The notes beneath the pieces are model-generated. The model saw only the letters and a program-made list of their open reading frames with translations, was not told where the DNA came from and did not search any database. 64,000 nucleotides of DNA from Chionoecetes opilio (taxonomy: Eukaryota; Arthropoda; Malacostraca; Decapoda; Majidae), in assembly GCA_016584305.1 (NCBI GenBank), contig JACEEZ010025354.1, forward strand, positions 388,501 to 452,500, in the 5' to 3' direction. Positions 1 to 15,044 of this stretch are shown one piece after another (position 1 is the first letter of the stretch; each line of letters opens with the position of its first letter). The position numbers were made by a program, and so were the translations under genes.

Positions 1-60
1 CAAATTTGAATACAGCAAAAACATCCCTGGAGTCTAAAATCAATAAAGGTAAGCCGTGCC

Positions 61-310
61 TGCGGTGCCTAGCGGGGGCGAGGGGCGAGGGTGCCGCGGC
101 TGCCTCCGTGTGGCACTCAGGCCGCCATGTCCAGGCACATCATCGCAACAAGATGGCGGCGGCTGGGCCCAGGTATACCTTGGATTCTCATCTTGTCTGG
201 CGTGTGAGTTTTATCGGTGGAGGTAAAGCAGTGGCCTTCGAGGAACATCGACAACGAATACAAAATGACTGCCGTGACGACAGGGTTTATTCAACAACAT
301 TGTTTGTATC
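61..310 (+). repeat. CpG-rich cassette 1 (subfamily A)
   Basis: First of 15 co-oriented CpG-rich cassettes. It carries GTGCC (91-95) paired with GGCAC (112-116), then GCCGCCAT (121-128) and the exact reverse complement ATGGCGGC (153-160) inside ACAAGATGGCGGC, a YY1/Pho-like motif. A GAG|GTAAAG donor-like site lies near 220-228, followed by AGCAGTGGCC, which aligns with AGCAGCGGCC in cassettes 3-7. An open frame crosses the region but has no recognisable domain and its reading is not shared by other cassettes, so I do not call a protein. Confidence 0.75.
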
Positions 311-1294
<984 letters not shown>

Positions 1295-1778
1295 TTAACC
1301 TTATAAAATAACTTTATATTATAGACGAACCTTCTTTTTTCTTGTATTCTAGCCCTTGCATCATTCTAGGCATCATTGAAAAATGTGTATGCAAGTATCC
1401 TGACTAGTCTTTCCTTGAGAAAAAAATCCAATTTATAATCAAATAAACTGTTCCAATAAAAAAAAAAAAAACGTTCTAGCCCTGTAAGTACCTCCTCCGC
1501 TTCACCACATGCCAGCCATGCCCGGCCCTCTACAATACCAAGACGATGAAACACTTGTGTACAGGATCAAGACGAACAGCGAAGTATACTTTATACTAAG
1601 ACGCAACTACAAAAGATTGATGAGTAAAGTCAGTGATGGCTGGGTACTAGGCCTATAAATGAGATATTTGATATTGAAGGGTAAGTATTGTCACAAACAT
1701 AATTAATCTATTGGCTAATCTCATCGTTTTTCCAGTGTGGTGACCTCCAATGAAATACTATATGCAATCCTCCATGTG
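1295..1778. other. No gene seen
   Basis: AT-rich, with an A13 run near 1458-1470. Nothing recognisable. Confidence 0.5.
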
Positions 1779-2115
1779 CCTGGCGAGGGTGAGGTGCAGG
1801 AGTGACGCCGCCTGTGTGTGGCACCGAGGCCAGGCACACATGAGGGCGGAGCACAGGCCTCCTCTCACTCGTAAAGTGTTCATGTCTGTCTGTTGCCCAC
1901 CATGTAAGTAACTTGACGACATGGCAGAGGCAAAGCAGAGGAAAGAGAGAGCAGCGAAAAGAGGAATCACGGACCCGCTATACCACCATGTTTGAGGAAC
2001 AACTCGTGTTTCTCGGTGGTCTTTTGTTCTCATCGTTTGGTGACCTTTGTATTGTCTTGCTGTCATGCTGATATCAAGGCAAGCGTGGGGCCTTGTGGTG
2101 ATGAATCCAGAGAAA
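1779..2115 (+). repeat. Cassette 2, degenerate (subfamily A)
   Basis: Opens with TGGCGAGGGTGAGGTGCAGG and retains GTGGCACCGAGGCCAGGCACAC, but the GCCGCCAT and ATGGCGG motifs are lost. The downstream block 1995-2110 is clearly homologous to the one after cassettes 3-5: AACAACTCGTGTTTCTCGG, TTGTCTTGCTGTCA and GGGGCCTTGTGGTGA each have counterparts near 5420-5520. This copy ties the downstream block to the cassette even where the core has decayed. Confidence 0.6.
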
Positions 2116-3120
2116 ACCCAGCAACGCATTTTGGTCGACCAAAGATTGGGCTTGACGCCTCTGGATTACAACTCTTATACTATTACCAGGGTCACGGGCG
2201 CGTGACACCCAACCCTGAGAGGCCGACACGTAACCCTCACTCCGGCACGCCTCATGCAGGTGCACAAATGTCTATGGGGATTGTATTTTTTTCCTTAGAA
2301 GAACAAAATCATGCGCAAAAGCTTATTGAGCAATACCTGCACAAAAAAAAAAAAAAAAAAAGCACGATGAGCTTCCGAGATTTTTCTTGGTATTCCCTTT
2401 TTTTTTTTTTTTTTACCTCAGTCGACTTGCAGCGTTTTACAGGCAGTGTGGATATGAACTTCAATTTTTTCCCCTGCCATTCACCCTCTGCTCCTCTCTG
2501 ACAGTGGCACCGATACTCTAATTGAAAACAATTATATCTGGCTCACTTTTTTCTACCCTTACGAATACTTATATTTTGGACACATGAGCTACAATTCTTT
2601 CATCCAGTGCTCTTCAATGGCATCTACGTATTTTTCTTGATAGGAGAGAATATTTTATCATTGCCAAAATGCAGAAGAAAAAAATATTCTCAAGGACTAT
2701 AAAATTACTTAAGATAAGATCACCTAAACAGTTCTCTGATTAAAGGAGGCATTTCATAAAAAGTGGATTGACATTGAGCCCCAGTATTTTAGGAGTTTCA
2801 GTGACGACATGCAAGACAAATTGTGAAATGTAATCAGCTATCGTTGCAATACGTAAAAAAACGCGCCCGATCTCAAAAAGGCAGAGAACGCCAAAAGTAC
2901 TATTCCCAATATACTCATGTTCTTTGGCGCAGATCAAAACCAATTTCTTTCTTTTCATGCAGACATACTGTCACAAGAAACGGGAGAGATGCCGCTAAAT
3001 GCCCGGAACTTGAATACACACAGTGATAGTTAATCCTTCTTATTCAGAACCATAGACTTACCAGATAATCCTGTACGGAAATCTTCAAGTCGAGTGATTG
3101 AAGGAAAGAGATAGACAATT
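2116..3120. other. No gene seen; A-tract and T-tract pair
   Basis: Contains an A19 run (about 2342-2360) and a T18 run (about 2398-2415), able to pair but otherwise unremarkable. Open frames here are short and not recognisable. Confidence 0.5.
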
Positions 3121-6079
3121 CCAGGAGACACTATAGGACTAACTGTAAGGTAGCATTAGGCATTTGTGGGAAAGTTTCTTTCTCCCTGGATGTCTGACAC
3201 CTTCGTTGCCGTATCAAACATTCCTAAGTTTGTTACCATTCAAAAGAAAAGGAAAAAAGGGAGAGCAAGGCACTGGTCGCATCGTCTCATGCAAGTCAAT
3301 TGAAGATAGAAGACCCAAAGAACATAAAACTGCACTTACTGTTGGATGATAATTAATTATTCATCTCACAACAGCTACACATGAACTGTCTTACTCAACA
3401 TCTATTATTTATAATCTTAAGTTTGAGTCAAAGTCACATTAAGTAGTATCCTCAAATATTTTCTTCATCAGGAAACAGGGAAAAAACAGAATCAAGAGGT
3501 GATAGATCTTATGGCTAATGAGACAAGTTGCCATGATGACTCCTCGCCTCACGGTAACGATAGGTGGATACGAGAACACAAGGATGGTACCTTATAGGCC
3601 TAGAGTTTCCAGTTAAGGACATTATGGAGACACTCTTTCCTGTCTCAATTTTTCAACGTGTGAATCGTGCATTGGATAATCTCCAATAACCTACCAGGTC
3701 AGGAGTCCCACGGCAAACTTAATAATCAACGAATAGCGTTAATTTTTTTTTAATGTTCATACTTAGATTTCAGCTTCAAGTCTTGTTATGAAAAATCTCC
3801 TTTTTTTCCTTAGGGAGTGAGTTTGTACGGATATAATAATTCGTGCTGTGTCAAATTCTAAGACTCTCTACTTTTGTAAGTAAGAGAAACGTAGTAAAAA
3901 TGCCACTCGCAGGCGATGGACAATACAGCCGTGCACAGTATAAGCGGCGAGAATCTGCTCATCCTGTCACGTATAAACATGTGTATAGCATGGTCATTCA
4001 CGCAATGCCACGATTACAGCAAATCAACTACAACATACACATCACCGAACTAAGCAAATAAAGAAAACATTATATGACAAAACATTGCTAAGAGAATTTC
4101 AGTATTGCTGAAGGCTAGTCCTACTATACGCAAGATTAGATCATAAACAAACGTATCTGATTTTTTTTTGTTTTTTTTGCACATCATATCATTATTATTC
4201 TGTATTTTCATATACTTTCCATTACAGATATGAAAATCATATTTATTCAAATTTTTTTATTATCAGGGTAAAGACAACTGCGCGGCGGCACCTCACTCTT
4301 CCAGACGTCAGCATTGCGAGTATACATGACCCCCACCAGATACAGGTAGCCAGGTCACCTTTTCACCAAACTACCTGACCTGACACCTGACGCCTTCAGC
4401 ACTCATGATGAGCTCGTTACTAGCTTGGCATTTACTTCATTATCTAATAAGGAGAAATCAGACTTATGTAGTGCGAAGACACAGAAGGAAAATTCAGGTC
4501 ACAATTTGATATGGCACCTCAAGTGAGCCGTTGGCCTTCGTTTGTGAGTGATTGGTAAGGAGGAGACAGCAGAGCCTTATAGAACCAAACGCAAGCAGGA
4601 GATACACTTTCAAGTATGTTAAATAATCGAATATTAAAAAAAAGTAGAAATGTTTTTTATTACCGCAGAGGAAAGTTATTTTTTAATTTTTTTTATTTCA
4701 TAGTAGACATTCCTACGATTTCTGATCTTATATTGTTATTCTTACGTCCAAGATTAATAAAAAAAATCAAGGTTTATTACACAAAACATTATGATATAAA
4801 AACCAGAAGAAAAAAAACAATACTTCAGGTGATGTTCTGGCCATTGAAATGCAAGATTTTTTTCAACGCAGAAAAATGTAAAAGGTCAGAAATTAACCAA
4901 GTCCATCATGGAGCACAGAACATCTAAACCTTAGTCACCTAACAACCCCCGCAGTGCCAAGACGATTCAACACTCATGTACATTACCATGATGAGCAGTG
5001 AACTACATACAAGACAGAAGCAACAACAGATCTATGACAGGCAAGGGGGGGCACTAGGCCTACACCTGAGAGAGAAGCAAATAGGTGACGATCCTTATTG
5101 ATAGACCGAAGTTATATTACCCTCCCCTTATTTCCTTTTACTCTATTTTCGCATGGTGCATTATGACCTCAAGTAAATTGATGTACAAAACCCTAGCTCA
5201 GCCTGGCGAGAGCGAGGTGCCTGAGTGCCGCCGCCGCCTCGAAGTGGCACTGGCACTCAGGCCGTCATGTCCAGGCACACGGCAGCCACAAAATGGCGGC
5301 GCATGAGCCTCCTCACATCAATAAGATGTTCATGGGGATCTTTGCCCCGGATGTGACTCCCCAGGTGAGAGGTGAAGCAGCGGCCCCGAGGGAGCAGCGG
5401 CCACATCACTGCCTATATGTAACAACGAGTGTTTTTTGGTGGCCTTGTTTTCATTGTTTGCTGACGCTTATACTGTCTTGCTGTCAAGGTAATGCCATGG
5501 GAAACACGAGGCCTTGCAGTAAGGGAACCAAAGAATAAATTCATGACAGCACTGCTTACAACATACATTCATGACATCCCCTCGTCTACATTATAATCTT
5601 ACATAAAGGTAAAAACAGGACTCACCTTCGAGGATAGTCTCGGGTTTTGTCGTGCCTGATATGTTTGCCTCATAAGAATTTATTTTTATTTTTATTCTTA
5701 TTATCACTTCAATTATATCGTCTATGTGAACTAGAATTAACTTTAATTATTTTCCTAAACCAGATACTCACATCAATATCTGATCAAAGACCATCAACAC
5801 CTATGGACACTTCAAACGTTTCATCCAGCATCAGAAGAAAGAGTTGAGTCACATAAAAACAATAGAAGACACTACGTTGTACAATCATCATATTTCCTTA
5901 CGGATGATATTTCCAGCACAGTTAATTTGCATGTACTGAGTTATTCCCATTCTTTGAGGAAAAAATAAGTGCCCGGTCATAGAGAACCCTGAGTGTACTC
6001 GTAGTTAAGCTCAGCATGTGCAGTGAGGCTCAGAGAAGTGCCGTCACACCTGGCCTATGTATGTATGTACAGGTTGATA
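3121..6079 (+). repeat. Tandem unit 1 of about 2.96 kb
   Basis: First of three head-to-tail units. It begins at CCAGGAGACACTATAGGAC and runs to the equivalent point of unit 2 at 6080. The first part differs from units 2 and 3 at scattered sites and small indels. The last part (about 5085-5900) appears identical to unit 2 over long stretches. It contains cassette 3. Short frames inside recur in each unit but have no domain and are not called genes. Confidence 0.95.
5198..5540 (+). repeat. CpG-rich cassette 3 (in tandem unit 1)
   Basis: Perfect 10-bp inverted repeat CCTGAGTGCC (5220-5229) and GGCACTCAGG (5252-5261) with a 22-nt loop. It is followed by GCCGTCATGTCCAGGCAC and ACAAAATGGCGGC near 5287-5300. 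CCAGGTGAGA at 5361-5370 matches a splice-donor consensus. Then come AGCAGCGGCC and a block with CTTGTTTTCATTGTTTGCTG and GAGGCCTTGCAGTAAGGG. An 81-codon frame from the ATGGCGG would read through, but its reading is not kept in most other cassettes. Confidence 0.8.
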
Positions 6080-9066
6080 CCAGGAGACACTATTATAAGA
6101 CTAAATGTAAGGTACCATTAGGCATTTGTGGGACAGTTTATTTTTCCCTGGATGTCTGACACCTTCGTCGCCGTATCAAACATTCCTAAGTTTGTTACCA
6201 TTTAAAAGAAAAGGAAAAAAGAAGAAGAGTAAGGCACTGGTCGTATCGTCTCATGCAAGTCAATTGAAGATAGAAGACCCAAAGAATATAAAACTGCACT
6301 TACTGTTGGATGATAATTAATTATTCATCTCACAACAGCTACACATGAACTGTCTTACTCAACATCTATTATTTATAATCTTAAGTTTGAGTCAAAGTCA
6401 CATTAAGTAGTATCCTCAAATATTTTCTTCATCAGGAAACAGGGAAAAAACAGAATCAAGAGGTGATACACCTTATGGCTAATGAGACAAGTTGCCATGA
6501 TGACTCCTCGCCTCACGGTAACGATAGGTGACACGAGAACACAAGAATGGTACCTTATAGGCCGAGAGTTTCCAGTTAAGGACATTATGGAGACACTCTT
6601 TCCTGTCTCAATTTTTCAACGTGTGAATCGTGCATTGGATAATCTCCAATAACCTACCAGGTCAGGAGTCCCACGGCAAACTTAATAATCAACGAATAGC
6701 GTGATTTTTTTTTTAATGTTCATACCTAGATTTCAGCTTCAAGTCCTGTCATGAAAAATCTCTTTTTTTTTCCCTTATGTAGTGAGTTTGTACGGATATA
6801 ATAATTCGTGCTGTGTCAAGTCCTAAGACTCTCTACTTTTGTAAGTAAGAGAAACGTAGTAAAAATGCCACTCGCAGGCAATGGACAATACAGCCGTGCA
6901 CAGTATAAGCGGCGAGAATCTGCTCATCCTGTCACGTATAAACATGTATAGCATGGTCATTCACGTAATGCCACGATTACAGCAAATCAACTACAACATA
7001 CACATCACCGAACTAAGCAAATAAAGAAAACATTATATGACAAAACATTTCTAAGAGAATTTCAGTATTGCTGAAGGCTGGTCCTACTATACGCAAGATT
7101 AGATCATAAACAAACGTATCTTACGCAAAATATTATTTGTTATTTGTGCACATCATAGCATTATTATTGTGTATTTTCATATACTTTTCCTTACTGATAT
7201 GAAAATCATATTTATTCACATTTTTTAATTATCAGGGTAAAGACAGATCCGCGGCGGCACCTCACTCTTCCAGACGTCAGCATTGCGAGTATACATGACC
7301 CCCACCAGGTACAGGTAGCCAGGTCACCTCTCCACCAAGCTACCTGACCTGACACCTGACGCCTTCAGCACTCATGATGAGCTCGTTACTAGCTTGGCAT
7401 TTACTTCATTATCTAATAAGGAGAAATCAGACTTTATGTAGTGCGAAGACACAGAAGGAAAATTCAGGTCACAATTTGATATGGCACCTCAAGTGAGCCG
7501 TTGGCCTTCGTTTGTGAGTGATTGGTAAGGAGGAGACAGCAGAGCCTTATAGAACCAAACGCAAGCAGGAGATACACTTTCAAGTATGTTAAATAATCGA
7601 ATATTAAAAAAAAGTAGAAATGTTTTTTATTACCGCAGAGGAAATTTATTTCTTTTTTTGTAAATTTCATTGTAGATATTCCTACTATTTCTTTTTTTCT
7701 ATTGTTATTCTAAAGTTCATGAATAACAAAGAAGAATCATTACAAGTTCATTACACAAATCATTATGATATAAAAACCAGAAAAAAACAATACTTCAGGT
7801 GATGTTCTGGCCATTGAAATGCAAAATATTTTTCAACGCAGAAAAATGTAAAAGGTCAGAGGTTAACTAAGTCCATCATGGAGCACAGAACACCTAAACC
7901 TTAGTCACCTAACAACCCCCGCAGTGCCAAGACGATTCAACACTCATGTACATTACCATGATGAACAGTGAACTACATACAAGACAGAAGCAACAACAGA
8001 TCTATGACAGGCAAGGGGGGGCACTAGGCCTACACCTGAGAGAGAAGCAAATAGGTGACGATCCTTATTGATAGACCGAAGTTATATTACCCTCCCCTTA
8101 TTTCCTTTTACTCTATTTTCGCATGGTGCATTATGACCTCAAGTAAATTGATGTACAAAACCCTAGCTCAGCCTGGCGAGAGCGAGGTGCCTGAGTGCCG
8201 CCGCCGCCTCGAAGTGGCACTGGCACTCAGGCCGTCATGTCCAGGCACACGGCAGCCACAAAATGGCGGCACATGAGCCTCCTCACATCAATAAGATGTT
8301 CATGGGAATTTTTTGTCCTGGATGTGACTCCCCAGGTGACAGGTGAAGCAGCAGACCGAGGGAACAGCAGCCCCGAGGGAGCAGCGGCCACATCACTGCC
8401 TATATGTAACAACGAGTGTTTTTTGGTGGCCTTGTTTTCATTGTTTGCTGACGCTTATACTGTCTTGCTGTCAAGGTAATGCCATGGGAAACACGAGGCC
8501 TTGCAGTAAGGGAACCAAAGAATAAATTCATGACAGCACTGCTTACAACATACATTCATGACATCCCCTCGTCTACATTATAATCTTACATAAAGGTAAA
8601 AACAGGACTCACCTTCGAGGATAGTCTCGGGTTTTGTCGTGCCTGATATGTTTGCCTCATAAGAATTTATTTTTATTTTTATTCTTATTATCACTTCAAT
8701 TATATCGTCTATGTGAACTAGAATTAACTTTCATTATTTTCCTAAACCAGATACTCACATCAATATCTGATCAAAGACCATCAACACCTATGGACACTTC
8801 AAACGTTTCATCCAGCATCAGAAGAAAGAGTTGAGTCACATAAAAACAATAGAAGACACTACGTTGTACAATCATCATATTTCCTTACGGATGATATTTC
8901 CAGCACAGTTAATTTGCATGTACTGAGTTATTCCCATTCTTTGAGGAAAAAATAAGTGCCCGGTCATAGAGAACCCTGAGTGTACTCGTAGTTAAGCTCA
9001 GCATGTGCAGTGAGGCTCAGGGAAGTGCCGTCACACCTGGCCTATGTATGTATGTACAGGTTGATA
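6080..9066 (+). repeat. Tandem unit 2 of about 2.99 kb
   Basis: Second head-to-tail unit. The first two thirds closely match unit 3; the region around 8040-8320 matches unit 1 instead. Contains cassette 4. Confidence 0.95.
8168..8527 (+). repeat. CpG-rich cassette 4 (in tandem unit 2)
   Basis: Same layout as cassette 3, including the perfect CCTGAGTGCC/GGCACTCAGG pair, GCCGTCATGTCC and AAAATGGCGGC. It differs downstream by an insertion of ACCGAGGGAACAGCAGC-type sequence before the GAGCAGCGGCC block. CCCAGGTGACAGG keeps the donor-like GT. Confidence 0.8.
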
Positions 9067-12050
9067 CCAGGAGACATTATTATAAGACTAAATGTAAGGT
9101 ACCATTAGGCATTTGTGGGACAGTTTATTTTTCCTTGGATGTCTGACACCTTCGTCGCCGTATCAAACATTCCTAAGTTTGTTACCATTTAAAAGAAAAG
9201 GAAAAAAGAAGAAGAGTAAGGCACTGGTCGTATCGTCTCATGCAAGTCAATTGAAGATAGAAGACCCAAAGAATATAAAACTGCACTTACTGTTGGGTGA
9301 TAATTAATTATTCATCTCACAACAGCTACACATGAACTGTCTTACTCAACATCTATTATTTATAATCTTAAGTTTGAGTCAAAGTCACATTAAGTAGTAT
9401 CCTCAAATATTTTCTTCATCAGGAAACAGGGAAAAAACAGAATCAAGAGGTGATACACTTTATGGCTAATGAGACAAGTTGCCATGATGACTCCTCGCCT
9501 CACGGTAACGATAGGTGGATACGAGAACACAAGAATGGTACCTTATAGGCCTAGAGTTTCCAGTTAAGGACATTATGGAGACACTCTTTCCTGTCTCAAT
9601 TTTTCAACGTGTGAATCGTGCATTGGATAATCTCCAATAACCTACCAGGTTAGGAGTCCCACGGCAAACTTAATAATCAACGAATAGCGTGATTTTTTTC
9701 TTAATGTTCATACCTAGATTTCAGCTTCAAGTCGTGTCATGAAAAATCTCCTTTTTTTTCCCTTATGTAGTGAGTTTGTACGGATATAATAATTCGTGCT
9801 GTGTCAAGTCCTAAGACTCTCTACTTTTGTAAGTAAGAGAAACGTAGTAAAAATGCCACTCGCAGGCAATGGACAATACAGCCGTGCACAGTATAAGCGG
9901 CGAGAATCTGCTCATCCTGTCACGTATAAACATGTATAGCATGGTCATTCACGTAATGCCACGATTACAGCAAATCAACTACAACATACACATCACCGAA
10001 CTAAGCAAATAAAGAAAACATTATATGACAAAACATTTCTAAGAGAATTTCAGTATTGCTGAAGGCTGGTCCTACTATACGCAAGATTAGATCATAAACA
10101 AACGTATCTTACGCAAAATATTATTTGTTATTTGTGCACATCATAGCATTATTATTGTGTATTTTCATATACTTTTCCTTACTGATATGAAAATCATATT
10201 TATTCACATTTTTTTAATTATCAGGGTAAAGACAGATCCGCGGCGGCACCTCACTCTTCCAGACGTCAGCATTGCGAGTATACATGACCCCCACCAGGTA
10301 CAGGTAGCCAGGTCACCTCTCCACCAAGCTACCTGACCTGACACCTGACGCCTTCAGCACTCATGATGAGCTCGTTACTAGCTTGGCATTTACTTCATTA
10401 TCTAATAAGGAGAAATCAGACTTTATGTAGTGCGAAGACACAGAAGGAAAATTCAGGTCACAATTTGATATGGCACCTCAAGTGAGCCGTTGGCCTTCGT
10501 TTGTGAGTGATTGGTAAGGAGGAGACAGCAGAGCCTTATAGAACCAAACGCAAGCAGGAGATACACTTTCAAGTATGTTAAATAATCGAATATTAAAAAA
10601 AAGTAGAAATGTTTTTTATTACCGCAGAGGAAAGTTATTTCTTTTTTTGTAAATTTCATTGTAGATATTCCTACTATTTCTTTTTTTCTATTGTTATTCT
10701 AAAGTTCATGAATAACAAAGAAGAATCATTACAAGTTCATTACACAAATCATTATGATATAAAAACCAGAAAAAAACAATACTTCAGGTGATGTTCTGGC
10801 CATTGAAATGCAAAATATTTTTCAACGCAGAAAAATGTAAAAGGTCAGAGGTTAACTAAGTCCATCATGGAGCACAGAACACCTAAACCTTAGTCACCTA
10901 ACAACCCCCGCAGTGCCAAGACGATTCAACACTCATGTACATTACCATGATGAACAGTGAACTACATACAAGACAGAAGCAACAACAGATCTATGACAGG
11001 CAAGGGGGGGCACTAGGCCTACACCTGAGAGAGAAGCAAATAGGTGACGATACTTATTGTTAGACAGAAGGTATATTACCCTCCCCTTATTTCCTTTTAC
11101 TTTATTGTCGCATGGTGCATTATGACCTCAAGTAAATTGATGTACAAAACCCTAGCTCAGCCTGGCGAGAGCGAGGTGCCTGAGTGCCGCCGCCGCCTCG
11201 ATGTGGCACTGGCACTCAGGCCGTCATGTCCAGGCACACGGCAGCCACAAAATGGCGGCGCATGAGCCTCCTCACATCAATAAGATGTTCATGGGAATTT
11301 TTTGCCCTGGATGTGACTCCCCAGGTGACAGGTGAAGCAGCAGACCGAGGGAACAGCAGCCCCGAGGGAGCAGCGGCCACATCACTGCCTATATGTAACA
11401 ACGAGTGTTTTTTGGTGGCCTTGTTTTCATTGTTTGCTGACGCTTATACTGTCTTGCTGTCAAGGTAATGCCATGGGAAACACGAGGCCTTGCAGTAAGG
11501 GAACCAAAGAATAAATTCATGACAGCACTGCTTACAACATACATTCATGACATCGCCTCGTCTACATTATAATCTTACATAAAGGTAAAAACAGGACTCA
11601 CCTTCGAGGATAGTCTCGGGTTTTGTCGTGCCTGATATGTTTGCCTCATAAGAATTTATTTTTATTTTTATTCTTATTATCACTTCAATTATATCGTCTA
11701 TGTGAACTAGAATTAACTTTCATTATTTTCCTAAACCAGATACTCACATCAATATCTGATCAAAGACCATCAACACCTATGGACACTTCAAACGTTTCAT
11801 CCAGCATCAGAAGAAAGAGTTGAGTCACATAAAAACAATAGAAGACACTACGTTGTACAATCATCATATTTCCTTACGGATGATATTTCCAGCACAGTTA
11901 ATTTGCATGTACTGAGTTATTCCCATTCTTTGAGGAAAAAATAAGTGCCCGGTCATAGAGAACCCTGAGTGTACTCGTAGTTAAGCTCAGCATGTGCAGT
12001 GAGGCTCAGGGAAGTGCCGTCACACCTGGCCTATGTATGTACAGGTTGAT
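9067..12050 (+). repeat. Tandem unit 3 of about 2.98 kb
   Basis: Third unit. Homology ends at GTACAGGTTGAT (12039-12050), after which the sequence is unrelated to the start of a fourth unit. Contains cassette 5. Sequence near 11045-11120 differs at several sites from units 1 and 2, which agree with each other there. Confidence 0.95.
11157..11516 (+). repeat. CpG-rich cassette 5 (in tandem unit 3)
   Basis: As cassette 4, with GATGTGGCAC in place of GAAGTGGCAC in the hairpin loop. AAAATGGCGGC and CCAGGTGACAGG are retained. Confidence 0.8.
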
Positions 12051-12208
12051 GCCAAGACAGTGCATCAAAGCAACCACAACATGCACGTCACTATAATGCT
12101 GAACCCTTCAAGATATGTTGTGTGCAAACCTGTCTTGTCAAGCGACTATTCTTATAGGTGAAATATCCTTTTTCGACTTGTAAAGCTTATCACTGCTAAA
12201 GAAGTTTT
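12051..12208. other. Junction after the tandem array
   Basis: Short unique stretch between the third unit and an RT fragment. Nothing recognisable. Confidence 0.4.
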
Positions 12209-12735
12209 ACTACTGTAATCGGGAGGTGGAGCTGAGAGTATTCAGAAGCCACTGCTACTCTCTACTGCAGGTCGCTGTGGTCGTGGTGTTACAGTGTCTA
12301 CAGGACTACAACGAGACCCTCAAGAGGTTTTTAGGCCTACCAAGATGGAACAGCTCGTCCCTGGCCTTCACCAAGCATGGAGCGAAAAGTATGAGTGAGA
12401 TCCGCTGGACTATCAGTGTTTAGCATGAGGAGCAGGATGAAGCACTCTGATAGCTCCATCATCACCTCAGGCACATCACAGCCTATGTATGCGGATCTAT
12501 ACAGCTCGTGCTGCTGGCCTGCTGTTTGTACTCAGTGAGGGGTAATGGAGCCATATATACAATCTGCACACAGCTGTATACATACATAGGAATAACATGT
12601 ATTCATTTTTCTTTTAGTATTTGTAGGTTATTATGTATGGTTATTATGTATGGTTATGTAGGATACCTATGCCTCCTGGCGAAATATGGTTATTATTAAT
12701 ATCATTATCATCATTATTATTATCTTTATTATATC
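12209..12735 (+). mobile_element. Non-LTR retrotransposon 3' fragment (family L)
   Basis: The frame at 12226-12423 gives the C-terminal reverse-transcriptase region ELRVFRSHCYSLL and, further on, LKRFLGLPRWNSSSLAF. This matches the fragment at 22.3-23.3 kb (ELFRSHCYSIY, LKRLLGLPRWCSSSLAF) and the LPRWCS motif common near the end of CR1/L2-type RTs. After the stop, CCTATGTATGCGGATCTATAC and ATGCCTCCTGGCG also match the other copy. The fragment ends in an ATT-rich tail. It is 5' truncated and inactive; the clade is uncertain. Confidence 0.75.
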
Positions 12736-12819
12736 GTTTTTTGTGTATCATGTACTTTACATTGTTTCTATTCGAAGGTAAACGACTCTGAAATAACATA
12801 TATTATTTATATGTATGTA

Positions 12820-13530
<711 letters not shown>

Positions 13531-13542
13531 TACTACTAAAAA

Positions 13543-13585
<43 letters not shown>

Positions 13586-13586
13586 G

Positions 13587-13648
<62 letters not shown>

Positions 13649-13870
13649 GCAACTGCTACTAATAAAATTAATAAAAATAATGACAATGAAAATAATAAAA
13701 ATAATAATAATGCTGATAAAATAAACAATAAATAATATCAATAACAGTAATTATATTACTACTACTACTTCTACTGCTACTACTACTACCACTAACAATA
13801 CTAACAATAATAATAATAAAAAATTTGATTACAATAATAATAGAAATAATGATAATGATTAATAAATAAT
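13531..13870. repeat. (ACT)n then AAT-rich repeat
   Basis: A nearly pure ACT trinucleotide run to about 13660 with a few GCT variants, followed by AAT/AAC-rich degenerate trinucleotides and a second short ACT cluster near 13757-13790. Poly-Thr, poly-Ser, poly-Val and poly-Leu frames here are artefacts of the repeat. Confidence 0.9.
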
Positions 13871-15044
13871 TAAAAACAAAATTCCAAGATATGAATAATT
13901 GTCAGTCATGACATATGATGGAGATGATGGAGCTTCATTAAGGATATCGGCTGTCATTTATCAGACTTTTACTTATTATCATTATCATTATCCTTAACTC
14001 ACCTTTGCCTTAGGCTGACATAGCTCACCAATGGATCAAATGATACACACTTTTCCTCATAATCATGTTTTTATTCGAGAATAAAACTTTAAGTCAATTT
14101 ATAAGAAAAAATAATTCACAAACTAAAACTATCGATAACAGAAATTACCTACACTAACGTGATCGCGAAGGTGAATGAATGTTAGTGACCATTGCTGCTA
14201 ATAGAGGTAAGATTACAAACTCCATACGTACATTTGCCGCCATGAAGCAATCACAGACTGACGAAATTCAGTATTCTTTCCTTAACTTAATTCTGTCATC
14301 ATGCTTTTCCTCTTCAAACATCTACTGCCTTTCTAAGCACACGTATCACTGTGCCTTATCTTTCTTCTCGAATTGGAGAGTTGGACAAGGATATGTGATT
14401 GGCCAAGAGAGATGGCTATCAAAGCCTCTCCCGAAAAATAAATGGATTATATTTTCAGAAGCTAGAAGAAGGTATATGTAGGTTCATTTATTAAAACATA
14501 GTTTATGAAAACAACTAAGAATAAAGATATCATGTCACAATGGTAGATTTAATGTAAACTATATAATTAAGTCTTATTGCAAAATTACAATTTATCATTA
14601 TATATCAATCACCGATACCACTTAACATAAGACAAACCTCTCTAGATTGTATATGTAATATTTTAGTGTATGTTAATTAATGTATCGCTTTTCAAGATGG
14701 AAGGGAAGCCAAGCCAGTCCCAGGATAACACTCAGAGGCACCTCCTATCCCATCATCGCAGGAATACAGTCACGCCTGTCCTTTCTTAAGGCAATACCAA
14801 CAAGCTACAACACATCTCTCTTAACTCTCTAATGTGTATATCGATAAACGTATACAAAATGTCCGACAGATACAATACAAAAACCTGACTATCACGTACT
14901 TAGGCTTATGGTGGAAGTGACAGGATAAACATTTAAAGTATTATTTCGAGTAACATTTCTATTTGGGTTATTGTTTCCATGCTGCTTATATTTTCTTATG
15001 AAGTAACAGGACGAAGATTGATTAAAGTAAATTATCTTTAAGTC
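13871..15044. other. No gene seen
   Basis: AT-rich sequence. A 100-codon frame at 14179-14481 has no recognisable domain. Confidence 0.45.

Noticed and set aside
5293..5538. 81-codon protein starting at ATGGCGG in the tandem unit
   Set aside because: Units 2 and 3 shift frame after about 17 codons through a one-base change in length near the GGAATTTTTTG stretch, and other cassettes have unrelated continuations.
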